Source of the DNA: an uncultured Bacilli bacterium
Lineage (GTDB): Bacteria > Bacillota_I > Bacilli_A > RF39 > UBA660
Assembly: GCA_944332375.1 (NCBI GenBank)
Contig: CALVJU010000076.1
Span: 1-18,660, forward strand
Length of the DNA: 18,660 nucleotides
Reading direction: 5' to 3'
Notes under the pieces: model-generated
Seen by the model: the letters and a program-made list of their open reading frames with translations, nothing else
Told to the model about the DNA's origin: nothing
Databases searched by the model: none
Translations under genes and position numbers: made by a program
Part shown: positions 1 through 5,809 of the stretch, one piece after another
Numbering within the stretch: position 1 is the first letter of the stretch
Layout of the letters: each line of letters opens with the position of its first letter

Positions 1-166
1 TTTGAATATTTTTTAATTCAATCGCATCATAAGTATAATCTTGATACCAATTTTTAGAAACACCAGAATGGAGAATTGCTTCTCCTTCGTGACAACCACT
101 ACATAAAGTAATTCCACTCGCTAGTAATAATTTGGATATATTTCTCATCAATTTGTTTCGATTCAT
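1..166 (-). CDS. Small exported protein, probable lipoprotein (5' part only)
   Basis: Partial gene that runs off the left edge of the window; 55 codons are visible. The start ATG is at 166-164 on the minus strand, preceded by a Shine-Dalgarno-like AGAAGTG and by a good promoter at 200-228. The N terminus has basic residues (Arg3, Lys5, Arg8, Lys12), a short hydrophobic stretch around residues 13-21, and Leu-Cys-Ser-Gly-Cys at residues 21-25. Cys25 could be the lipidated cysteine of a weak lipobox (Cys rather than the usual Leu/Val/Ala at -3). The same residues read Cys-x-x-Cys-His, which also matches a haem c or redox motif, but its place directly after the hydrophobic core favours lipidation. 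The visible mature part is polar, with no recognisable domain. Function unknown. Confidence 0.6.
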   Translation of the reverse strand, partial: MNRNKLMRNISKLLLASGITLCSGCHEGEAILHSGVSKNWYQDYTYDAIELKNIQ

Positions 167-424
167 GTTGTTCACTTCTTTCTATCCATCTGTCCTTTTA
201 TTATAAAAAAATCAGAATGGAATGTAAAGATAGATGGGAGAAAAATGAGATATTTTTTACTCAATGATTTCGTGCCTGATTGAAAAAAATACATTTTATC
301 ATGCATGATTTTCTTTGGAATTGTAACTAGTTATAATTACGAATATTTATATGGAATACATAGGATTAGATACCTTTATCAGTTAGGATGTTTTACATAA
401 CTTACTTGAAAAAGAGGGGAGAGA
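167..424. other. Non-coding gap; no gene seen
   Basis: No open frame with a ribosome binding site was found on either strand between the minus-strand lipoprotein gene and the rnhC terminator. Besides the promoter at 200-228, the stretch holds two perfect palindromes, ATCATGCATGAT at 298-309 and TAACTAGTTA at 324-333. They may be protein-binding sites or chance in AT-rich DNA. Confidence 0.6.
200..228 (-). promoter_or_regulatory. SigA-type promoter for the partial lipoprotein gene
   Basis: On the minus strand TTTACA (228-223) and TATAAT (205-200) are separated by 17 bases. The predicted start site is about 27 bases before the ATG at 166. Confidence 0.75.
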
Positions 425-450
425 AAAGAAAAAATTCCACATGGGAATTT
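425..450 (-). terminator. Rho-independent terminator of rnhC
   Basis: Immediately after the rnhC stop codon (minus strand), a 7-bp stem AAATTCC/GGAATTT (450-444 with 438-432) closes a 5-base loop and runs into a T-rich tract. The stem is AT-rich but well placed. Confidence 0.65.
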
Positions 451-451
451 C

Positions 452-1417
452 TTATTGTTCTTTTATTTTTTCTGTATTTTTAAAATTGAGTTTTGCTACT
501 TCTTTTAATTTTTCAAATCCATATTGTTCGACAATCTTTTTCGCTGTTTCATCTACCATCTGAGAAGCTCCTTTTGGTAATTTCATCTGTAATTGTTCTT
601 CTAGCTTGTGAAATTCTTTTAAGAAGATATAACGACTAATCAAAGAAGAACAAGCAACACTTAAGAATTTATCTTCTGCTTTGGTAAAGAATGTAATTTT
701 TCTTACAACATGGTCTAATCCTTTGAGATAGTGGTAATAAACATACGGGTTCGCAAATTGATCGACAATCACAGCATCGACTTCTTTTTCTTCTTTTTTT
801 ACTTTTTGTAATTCTTGATATAAAACACGATTGTGTAATAATGCTTTCATTTTATTCATATTCATATTTGCATCATATCGTTCATTATAATCATGATTAT
901 TTAATACAACACTAGAATAAGAGATCTTCTGAATGATTTTTGGAACAATTTCTAAGATCTTTTCATCACTCATTTTTTTACTATCTTTTACTCCTAGTTC
1001 TTCTAGGTAGGGAATGTCCTCTTTGGTTACATAACTTGCGGTAACAACGATTGGTCCAAAGTAATCTCCTGTTCCTACTTCATCACTACCAATTGTTCTT
1101 TTGTCGTATAATTTCGCAACCAGTTTTTGTGTTTCATAATCGTCTTTCTTTTTATTTTCTTTTTTATTTTCACTATTTGTTTCTTCTACTTTTTTTCCAG
1201 GGTTTAAGTTCTGTTCCATCTGTTTCCAAAGAGCAGCATCAATATCAGCACTAATTCCTTGGAATACCACTTTTCCCGACTCATATAGAGTGACTACTGT
1301 ATCTGCTTCATCTGCTTGAAATACCGCATAGGGTGGAGTTTTTACTCTTTTTTTATCCTGAAAATATTCGATCATTTTTTCTTTTGTATTCTCACTGATC
1401 TTTAATGTAATCGTCAT
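452..1417 (-). CDS. rnhC: Ribonuclease HIII
   Basis: Cytoplasmic endonuclease that cuts the RNA strand of RNA/DNA hybrids, important for R-loops and Okazaki primers. The 321 residues fit the family (about 300-320). Residues 1-75 form the N-terminal TBP-like substrate-binding domain found in HIII but not HII. A charged Lys/Glu/Asn linker follows (about 77-95), then the RNase H fold. The HIII signature Ser-Asp-Glu-Val-Gly-Thr-Gly-Asp lies at 111-118, with the paired acidic residues Asp112 and Glu113. Further conserved segments are Lys-Asp-Ser-Lys-Lys (144-148), the Val-Asp-Gln-Phe segment with Asp219, and the C-terminal Ala-Cys-Ser-Ser-Leu-Ile-Ser-Arg segment (255-262). The ATG has GGTGA five bases upstream. 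It is divergent from cvpA, as in B. subtilis, where rnhC also sits beside zapA-cvpA. Confidence 0.95.
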   Translation of the reverse strand: MTITLKISENTKEKMIEYFQDKKRVKTPPYAVFQADEADTVVTLYESGKVVFQGISADIDAALWKQMEQNLNPGKKVEETNSENKKENKKKDDYETQKLVAKLYDKRTIGSDEVGTGDYFGPIVVTASYVTKEDIPYLEELGVKDSKKMSDEKILEIVPKIIQKISYSSVVLNNHDYNERYDANMNMNKMKALLHNRVLYQELQKVKKEEKEVDAVIVDQFANPYVYYHYLKGLDHVVRKITFFTKAEDKFLSVACSSLISRYIFLKEFHKLEEQLQMKLPKGASQMVDETAKKIVEQYGFEKLKEVAKLNFKNTEKIKEQ

Positions 1418-1432
1418 AACATCACCAAATTC

Positions 1433-1460
1433 ATTTTATCACACTTTTCTTTGAAAACAA
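1433..1460 (-). promoter_or_regulatory. Probable promoter of rnhC
   Basis: On the minus strand TTGTTT (1460-1455), a 16-base spacer and an extended -10 TGaTAAAAT (-10 at 1438-1433). The implied leader is only about 9 bases and just holds the GGTGA ribosome site, so a start site further upstream is possible. Confidence 0.4.
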
Positions 1461-1462
1461 AC

Positions 1463-1491
1463 TTTTATTTTTTCCATCTTTGTAATATAAT
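1463..1491 (+). promoter_or_regulatory. Probable promoter of cvpA-trxA
   Basis: Perfect -10 TATAAT at 1486-1491 with a weak -35 TTTTAT at 1463-1468 (17-base spacer). It lies about 17 bases before the GTG start of cvpA and back to back with the rnhC promoter. Confidence 0.55.
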
Positions 1492-1508
1492 AAAAGAGAG
1501 GTGGTAAA

Positions 1509-2225
1509 GTGAATATCATAGATGTCATTATTATTTTATTATTACTCATGGGGGGAATTATTGGATTTAAAAATGGAGTGATTCGCCAAACCGTTTCTTT
1601 TGTAGGATTCTTCATTGTACTCATTTTATCTTATTTATTAAAAGATGTTGTTTCTGGTATTTTATATCAATTTGTTCCATTTTTTCAATTCAGTGGAGAT
1701 TTAGCAGGAGTAACGGTATTAAATATCTTAATTTATGAAGTGATTTCCTTCTTACTTATTTATATCGTTTTAATTGCGATTTATCACGTCATTGTTCGTG
1801 CGACAAGAGTTGTGGAAACCATTTTAAAGTTTACTGTGATTCTTGGTATTCCATCTAAATTACTGGGAATGGTTGTCGGTTTTATTGAAGCATATATTAT
1901 GATTTTTATTGGACTTTATTGCCTATCTATTCCTGTTTTTTCTATTCCAGAAATTGAACAATCTGGTGTCAGAAGTATGATTTTAAATCAGACTCCATTG
2001 TTATCTTCTGTAGTAGAGGATAGTTTAAATGTCGTAGATGAATTCGGTGATTTAAAGGATCAATATCAAGATACAACAGATAAGAATCAATTGAATTTAG
2101 AAACACTGGATTTGTTCTTAAAATATCATGTAGTAAGTTATGACTCTGCAAAAGAGTTGATTGATAGTGAGAAATTAAAAATAGAAGGAGCAGACTCTAT
2201 TTTGAGTCAATATGAAGGGAGATAA
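1509..2225 (+). CDS. cvpA: CvpA family membrane protein
   Basis: Integral membrane protein of the CvpA (colicin V production) family. The molecular role of the family is still poorly defined; proposals link it to envelope homeostasis. The 238-residue protein opens with the typical Asn-Ile-Ile-Asp-Val-Ile-Ile start and Gly-Gly-Ile-Ile-Gly-Phe-Lys-Asn-Gly motif at about 15-23. Four hydrophobic segments are visible at about 3-20, 28-47, 65-90 and 105-140. A polar, probably cytoplasmic tail of about 85 residues follows and is longer than the minimum for the family. Translation starts at a GTG after GAGAGGTGG. The stop codon is three bases before trxA, so the two genes form an operon. In B. subtilis polX and mutS2 separate cvpA from trxA; they are absent here. 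Confidence 0.85.
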   Translation: MNIIDVIIILLLLMGGIIGFKNGVIRQTVSFVGFFIVLILSYLLKDVVSGILYQFVPFFQFSGDLAGVTVLNILIYEVISFLLIYIVLIAIYHVIVRATRVVETILKFTVILGIPSKLLGMVVGFIEAYIMIFIGLYCLSIPVFSIPEIEQSGVRSMILNQTPLLSSVVEDSLNVVDEFGDLKDQYQDTTDKNQLNLETLDLFLKYHVVSYDSAKELIDSEKLKIEGADSILSQYEGR

Positions 2226-2228
2226 AAT

Positions 2229-2540
2229 ATGTTAAAACATGCGAATGAAAGTAATTTTACAGACATGACAGGAAAGGGTCTTGTCTTAGTTGATTTTTTT
2301 GCAACTTGGTGTGGTCCATGTAAGATGTTAAGTCCTGTATTGGAAGATTTAGCAAGTGATCGTGATAGTATTGATATTGTCAAAGTAGATATTGATGAAT
2401 CTATGAATTTGGCTCGTCAATATGGAATTATGAGTGTTCCAACTTTAGTACTGATGAAAGATGGAAAGATCCTAGCAAAGACAAGTGGTTTTCAACCAAA
2501 AGATTCCATTCAAAGATGGATTGATGAACATAAAGCATAA
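2229..2540 (+). CDS. trxA: Thioredoxin
   Basis: Small cytoplasmic dithiol-disulfide oxidoreductase, reduced by thioredoxin reductase, that supplies electrons to ribonucleotide reductase and other thiol enzymes. The 103 residues match the usual length. The active site Trp-Cys-Gly-Pro-Cys is at 27-31 (Cys28, Cys31), the buried Asp22 is in Val-Asp-Phe-Phe-Ala, and the cis-proline Pro71 is in Ser-Val-Pro-Thr. The start ATG is three bases after the cvpA stop; its ribosome site GGGAG lies inside the last codons of cvpA, which suggests translational coupling. A strong terminator follows five bases after the stop. There is no signal peptide, unlike the thioredoxin-like protein at 3762-4313. Confidence 0.95.
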   Translation: MLKHANESNFTDMTGKGLVLVDFFATWCGPCKMLSPVLEDLASDRDSIDIVKVDIDESMNLARQYGIMSVPTLVLMKDGKILAKTSGFQPKDSIQRWIDEHKA

Positions 2541-2544
2541 AAAG

Positions 2545-2579
2545 AATAGATGGTCCAAAAAAGAGATCATCTATTTTTT
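2545..2579 (+). terminator. Rho-independent terminator of cvpA-trxA
   Basis: Stem AATAGATGGTC/GATCATCTATT (2545-2555 with 2565-2575, 11 pairs including one G-U), a 9-base loop, then a run of T to 2579. Confidence 0.9.
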
Positions 2580-2599
2580 CTATGGATTTAGGAAAAATG

Positions 2600-2608
2600 T
2601 GATATAAT
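2600..2608 (+). promoter_or_regulatory. Extended -10 promoter of the cysteine desulfurase operon
   Basis: TGaTATAAT at 2600-2608 with no convincing -35. It predicts transcription from about 2615, which excludes the in-frame TTG at 2608 as a start codon and supports the ATG at 2641. Confidence 0.65.
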
Positions 2609-2640
2609 TGAAAAGAGAAATAAGAATTGTGGTGAAGAGT

Positions 2641-3756
2641 ATGTATTTTGATTATTCAGCAACCACTCCTGTATCTGATGAAGTATTAGATACATTTGTC
2701 CAGGTGTGTAAGAAGTATCCGGGAAATCCGAATTCTCTTCATCGCCTTGGAGTGGAGAGCCAACGTTTTTTAAATCAAGCAACAGAACAGATTGCGAAAT
2801 TATTAAAAGTAAAACCAAGTGAGATTATTTATACAAGTGGAGCTAGTGAGTCTAATAATACAGTGATAAAAGGGGTTTGCTTTCGTTATCAAAATAGGGG
2901 AAAACATATTTTAACAACCCCATTTGAACATTCTTCTGTTGTAGAACCACTTCATTATTTAGAACAGTTCGGTTTTACAGTAGAATATCTTCCATTATTA
3001 GAAGATGGAACAGTGGATTTAGAAGCCTTAGAAAACAAGATGCGTGAAGATACGATTTTAGTCACTGTAGCGAGTGTATCAAGTGAACTTGGCATTTTAC
3101 AACCAATCACAGAAATAGCGAAAATTGTCAAGAAATATCCAAAGTGTTTTTTTCACGTAGATATGACACAAAACATTGGAAAAGTTCCTTTCTCCTTGGA
3201 ACAAGTAGATTTCATGAGTATGTCTGCGCATAAGATTTATGGATTAAAGGGAATTGGACTCCTTTATAAAAAAGAGGGAATTGATATCATACCTCTCATT
3301 CATGGAGGGAAAAGTACAACGAAATATCGTAGTGGGACACCAGCCCTTCCTCTGATTGCGAGTCTTGCGAAAGCACTCCGCTTGAGTTTGGAACAGCAAC
3401 CACAACATGACAGAATTGTGGAAGAGAGAAATCGACAGTTACAAGATGGGTTAAAGAAAATTGAGGGGATTGTAATCAATAGTACCAATCGTTCTATTCC
3501 CCATATTGTCAATATCAGTGTCGCTTCTGTGAAACCAGAAACATTATTACATGCGTTAGAAGAAAAAGAAATTTATGTTTCTACTAAGAGTGCTTGTACG
3601 ACGAATACAAGATCTGATGCGGTATATGCCCTTACGAAGGATGAAAATAGAGCCTTGACGACCATACGAATTAGTTTATCGCACATGACGACAGAACAAG
3701 AAATAGAAACCTTATTACAAGTATTAAAAGAAGAAATAGAAAGATTAAGATGGTGA
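2641..3756 (+). CDS. Cysteine desulfurase (NifS/IscS class-V aminotransferase family)
   Basis: PLP enzyme that removes sulfur from L-cysteine to give alanine and an enzyme persulfide, used for Fe-S clusters or tRNA thiolation. The start is placed at ATG 2641 because Tyr-Phe-Asp-Tyr-Ser-Ala-Thr-Thr-Pro is the usual family N terminus and the open frame further upstream overlaps the promoter. This gives 371 residues, normal for the family. Visible are His97 (stacks on PLP) in Phe-Glu-His-Ser-Ser, the PLP lysine Lys198 in Ser-Ala-His-Lys-Ile-Tyr-Gly, Arg230 in Arg-Ser-Gly-Thr-Pro, and the persulfide cysteine Cys319 in Lys-Ser-Ala-Cys-Thr-Thr. No iscU, sufU or thiI is adjacent, so the sulfur acceptor cannot be told. 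The thioredoxin-like gene follows with a five-base gap. Confidence 0.9.
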   Translation: MYFDYSATTPVSDEVLDTFVQVCKKYPGNPNSLHRLGVESQRFLNQATEQIAKLLKVKPSEIIYTSGASESNNTVIKGVCFRYQNRGKHILTTPFEHSSVVEPLHYLEQFGFTVEYLPLLEDGTVDLEALENKMREDTILVTVASVSSELGILQPITEIAKIVKKYPKCFFHVDMTQNIGKVPFSLEQVDFMSMSAHKIYGLKGIGLLYKKEGIDIIPLIHGGKSTTKYRSGTPALPLIASLAKALRLSLEQQPQHDRIVEERNRQLQDGLKKIEGIVINSTNRSIPHIVNISVASVKPETLLHALEEKEIYVSTKSACTTNTRSDAVYALTKDENRALTTIRISLSHMTTEQEIETLLQVLKEEIERLRW

Positions 3757-3761
3757 AGAGT

Positions 3762-4313
3762 ATGAAGAAAATTGGATTGTTTGTAGTAACCTTGATCTGT
3801 AGTTTTTTCCTGATCACGAATGTTTCTGCTGCGGATGAAAAAACATTAAATGTTTATTTGTTTCATGGTAGTACTTGTTCCTTTTGTGCGGCAGAACGTG
3901 AATTTTTAACGGAGATACAAGATGAATATCCCTATATGCATGTGATTGCTTATGAAGTATGGGAGAATCAAGAAAATGCAGAGTTGTTAGAAAAAGTAAA
4001 AGAACGTTTAGATTCTGATAGTAAAGGAGTTCCGTTTTTAGTTGTTGGAGATCGTTCGATTACAGGATTTAGTGATGAAAGAGAACAAGATATTCGTGCT
4101 GCGATAGAATATTATGAAAATGAAGATGCTCCGGATATTGTCAGTGAAGTGTTAAATGGAATTCCAGAAGAAGAACAAGAAAGTTATGAGAGTACGGATT
4201 TAGTAGAGGAAACGAAACGAGAAAACTATGAGGCCTTGATTATTGCGGGAATTATTCTATTTGCAATTGCCTTTGTGATCTATTTATATCACAATTCTAA
4301 GAAACTGAAGTAG
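3762..4313 (+). CDS. Membrane-anchored extracytoplasmic thioredoxin-fold protein
   Basis: Probably a thiol-disulfide or thiol-binding protein outside the membrane; partners unknown. I place the start at ATG 3762, not the in-frame ATG at 3750 that overlaps the previous stop. The ribosome site GGTGAAGAG precedes 3762 exactly as it precedes the desulfurase start, and Met-Lys-Lys then opens a clean signal peptide. The 183-residue protein has a signal peptide to about residue 23 (Val-Ser-Ala/Ala-Asp), a thioredoxin-like beta strand and redox motif Cys39-Ser-Phe-Cys42, a Gly-Val-Pro cis-proline motif near residue 90, an acidic helical stretch, one membrane segment near 157-176, and a basic tail ending Lys-Lys-Leu-Lys. 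No LPXTG sorting motif precedes the segment, so it should stay anchored. The terminator overlaps its stop codon. Confidence 0.75.
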   Translation: MKKIGLFVVTLICSFFLITNVSAADEKTLNVYLFHGSTCSFCAAEREFLTEIQDEYPYMHVIAYEVWENQENAELLEKVKERLDSDSKGVPFLVVGDRSITGFSDEREQDIRAAIEYYENEDAPDIVSEVLNGIPEEEQESYESTDLVEETKRENYEALIIAGIILFAIAFVIYLYHNSKKLK

Positions 4314-4328
4314 CTTGCTACTTTTTTT
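4308..4328 (+). terminator. Rho-independent terminator overlapping the stop codon
   Basis: AAGTAG-CTTG-CTACTT (4308-4323) followed by T to 4328. The TAG stop codon (4311-4313) is part of the 5' arm. Confidence 0.8.
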
Positions 4329-4351
4329 CTTTTTTTTAGGACTATATTTTT

Positions 4352-4379
4352 TTGAAAAAAAATGATATGATAGTAATAT
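4352..4379 (+). promoter_or_regulatory. Probable promoter region of the LppM-like lipoprotein
   Basis: TTGAAA (4352-4357), 16 bases, TAATAT (4374-4379). An alternative is the extended -10 TGaTATGAT at 4363-4371. An inverted repeat ATGATAT-7-ATATCAT (4362-4382) lies over both, so a regulator site is possible. The leader would be 50-60 bases long. Confidence 0.45.
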
Positions 4380-4437
4380 CATAGAGTAGGAGAGAATCGT
4401 TCATAGAGGAGTAAGAAAGAAAGAAGGAGTGAGTTTT

Positions 4438-5775
4438 ATGAAGAAATTAAAGAAATTATTGGTATTTACTTTATGTATCCTTTTACTGACAGGTTGTACG
4501 ATGAAACAACAGTATGGGATTAAAATTAATTCAGATAAATCTGTGGAATTAAGTGTTATACTAGCAATGGATAATGAATTGATTGACTATATGATTGCAT
4601 CTGATGAAGAAGATAGTTCTAGTAGTTATGACGATAGTTATTTTAGCGATGATACTTATGATGGCATTTATTTTAATGATGATACTTATGACGATAGCTA
4701 TGATAGTACTTACGATGATTACTATAGCGATAGTACTTATGACGATACTTATACTGATTACTATGATGATAGCACTTATAGTGATAGTACCTATGATGAT
4801 GGCTCATTTGATATTTCAGGAAGCCTTGATGGTAGTGAAGCACCAACGCATACCGATGAAGAAAGATGGGCATATTTGGAAGAAAGCTTTAATTCAAACT
4901 ACGGAGGAATTCAATCTTTAGAAGAACAAGGATATACTGTAGAAAGGTATGAAGAAGGATCTAATGTCAAAGGATATACTGTAACAAAGAAGTATGATCA
5001 CATTGATGATTTACTTGCAACAAGTGATGATCCTGTTGCTTTAGAAGATGATATGAGTAGTACAAGTACATTTTTACAGGATCCGAAACTTTTTACAAAG
5101 TCTGGAAATCGTTATCGTGTTGAATTTGAAGAGTTATCTGGCAATGAATCTGCTACATCATACAGTGGAATGTTTGATTTTACTATGGTAGTAGAACTTC
5201 CATCAAAAGCAATTGATCAGAATGCGACGAGTGTTTCTGAAGATGGAAAAACATTAACATGGAATCTTTTGGAAATGACAGGCGAAAATATTTATTTTGA
5301 GTTTGAATTTACCAATATTTGGTTCTATGTTGGAATTGGAGCTGCTGCAATTGTTCTAATTATTGCTGTTCTAGTTGTATTAGCACATGTAACGAATAAA
5401 AAGAACCGTTCTAATGGTGGAAAAGTAGGTACGACACCAACACCAAATCCAACGAATGGAATGGGGAATGGAACGATGACAACAATGAATCCAGGACCAG
5501 GTGGTGTTTCAACTGCTTCCCAAGGAAATCAAAGTAATCCAGTTCCACCAATGCCACAACCAAATCTAGGAGGAAGTGGAAATGTGGTACCACCGGTTGC
5601 ACCTCATGTAGAAATGACACAAATTTCTCCAGAACAACCAGTGACATCTACTTCTTTAGGAAGTCAACAAGTGAGTGGAACACAAAAAAATGATATTCCA
5701 ATTATTGATTTGGGGCAAACTCAAACGAAACCAAGTTCAACGGATGCTTCAAGTCAACAAGGACCACAAGCATAA
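4438..5775 (+). CDS. LppM-like lipoprotein with Asp/Tyr-rich insert, C-terminal membrane segment and disordered tail
   Basis: Cell-surface protein of unknown function. The start is ATG 4438: the AAGGAG at 4423-4428 touches the in-frame GTG at 4429 but is well spaced for the ATG. The 445-residue product has a basic n-region, a hydrophobic core and the lipobox Leu-Thr-Gly-Cys, with Cys20 predicted to be lipidated. Next comes Lys-Ile-Asn-Ser-Asp-Lys-Ser-Val-Glu-Leu, resembling the opening strand of LppM/DUF3153 lipoproteins. A 58-residue tract (64-121) then holds 15 Tyr and 21 Asp and no Lys or Arg. The domain resumes at about 135-290 and ends with a Thr-Trp-Asn-Leu motif. A membrane helix follows at about 295-320, then Lys-Lys-Asn-Arg, then roughly 120 residues rich in Pro, Asn, Gly, Gln, Thr. 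By the positive-inside rule that tail is cytoplasmic. Fold assignment is tentative. Confidence 0.7.
   Translation: MKKLKKLLVFTLCILLLTGCTMKQQYGIKINSDKSVELSVILAMDNELIDYMIASDEEDSSSSYDDSYFSDDTYDGIYFNDDTYDDSYDSTYDDYYSDSTYDDTYTDYYDDSTYSDSTYDDGSFDISGSLDGSEAPTHTDEERWAYLEESFNSNYGGIQSLEEQGYTVERYEEGSNVKGYTVTKKYDHIDDLLATSDDPVALEDDMSSTSTFLQDPKLFTKSGNRYRVEFEELSGNESATSYSGMFDFTMVVELPSKAIDQNATSVSEDGKTLTWNLLEMTGENIYFEFEFTNIWFYVGIGAAAIVLIIAVLVVLAHVTNKKNRSNGGKVGTTPTPNPTNGMGNGTMTTMNPGPGGVSTASQGNQSNPVPPMPQPNLGGSGNVVPPVAPHVEMTQISPEQPVTSTSLGSQQVSGTQKNDIPIIDLGQTQTKPSSTDASSQQGPQA
4627..4800 (+). repeat. Degenerate in-frame repeat coding Asp-Asp-(Ser/Thr)-Tyr
   Basis: Imperfect tandem units of about 12-15 bases built on GAT GAT AGT/ACT TAT codons, coding residues 64-121 of the lipoprotein. 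Units differ by synonymous and Ser/Thr changes, so the array is old or selected at the protein level. Confidence 0.75.
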
Positions 5776-5779
5776 TAAA

Positions 5780-5809
5780 AGAAGAAAGTGATTGCGTTCA
5801 CTTTCTTTT
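5780..5809. terminator. Bidirectional terminator between convergent genes
   Basis: AAGAAAGTG/CACTTTCTT (5782-5790 with 5799-5807), extended by a G-U and an A-T pair, with an 8-base loop. T-rich tracts follow on both strands. It serves the lipoprotein gene (+) and the symporter gene (-); the symporter stop codon (5810-5808) lies at the edge of the stem. Confidence 0.85.

Noticed and set aside
86..100. Cys-Ser-Gly-Cys-His as a haem c attachment site
   Set aside because: It lies directly at the end of a signal-peptide hydrophobic core, where a lipobox is expected, and no cytochrome genes are nearby; the truncated gene does not allow a firm decision.
2608..2640. Longer cysteine desulfurase starting at TTG 2608
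   Set aside because: The codon overlaps the -10 box TATAAT (2603-2608), and the extra 11 residues are not part of the family N terminus.
4362..4382. ATGATAT-7-ATATCAT as a definite operator
   Set aside because: Short AT-only arms in a promoter region of an AT-rich genome are common by chance; kept only as a note on the promoter entry.
4627..4800. Tandem repeat as a possible CRISPR or intergenic satellite
   Set aside because: It is entirely in frame within a lipoprotein gene; units are too short and have no spacers.
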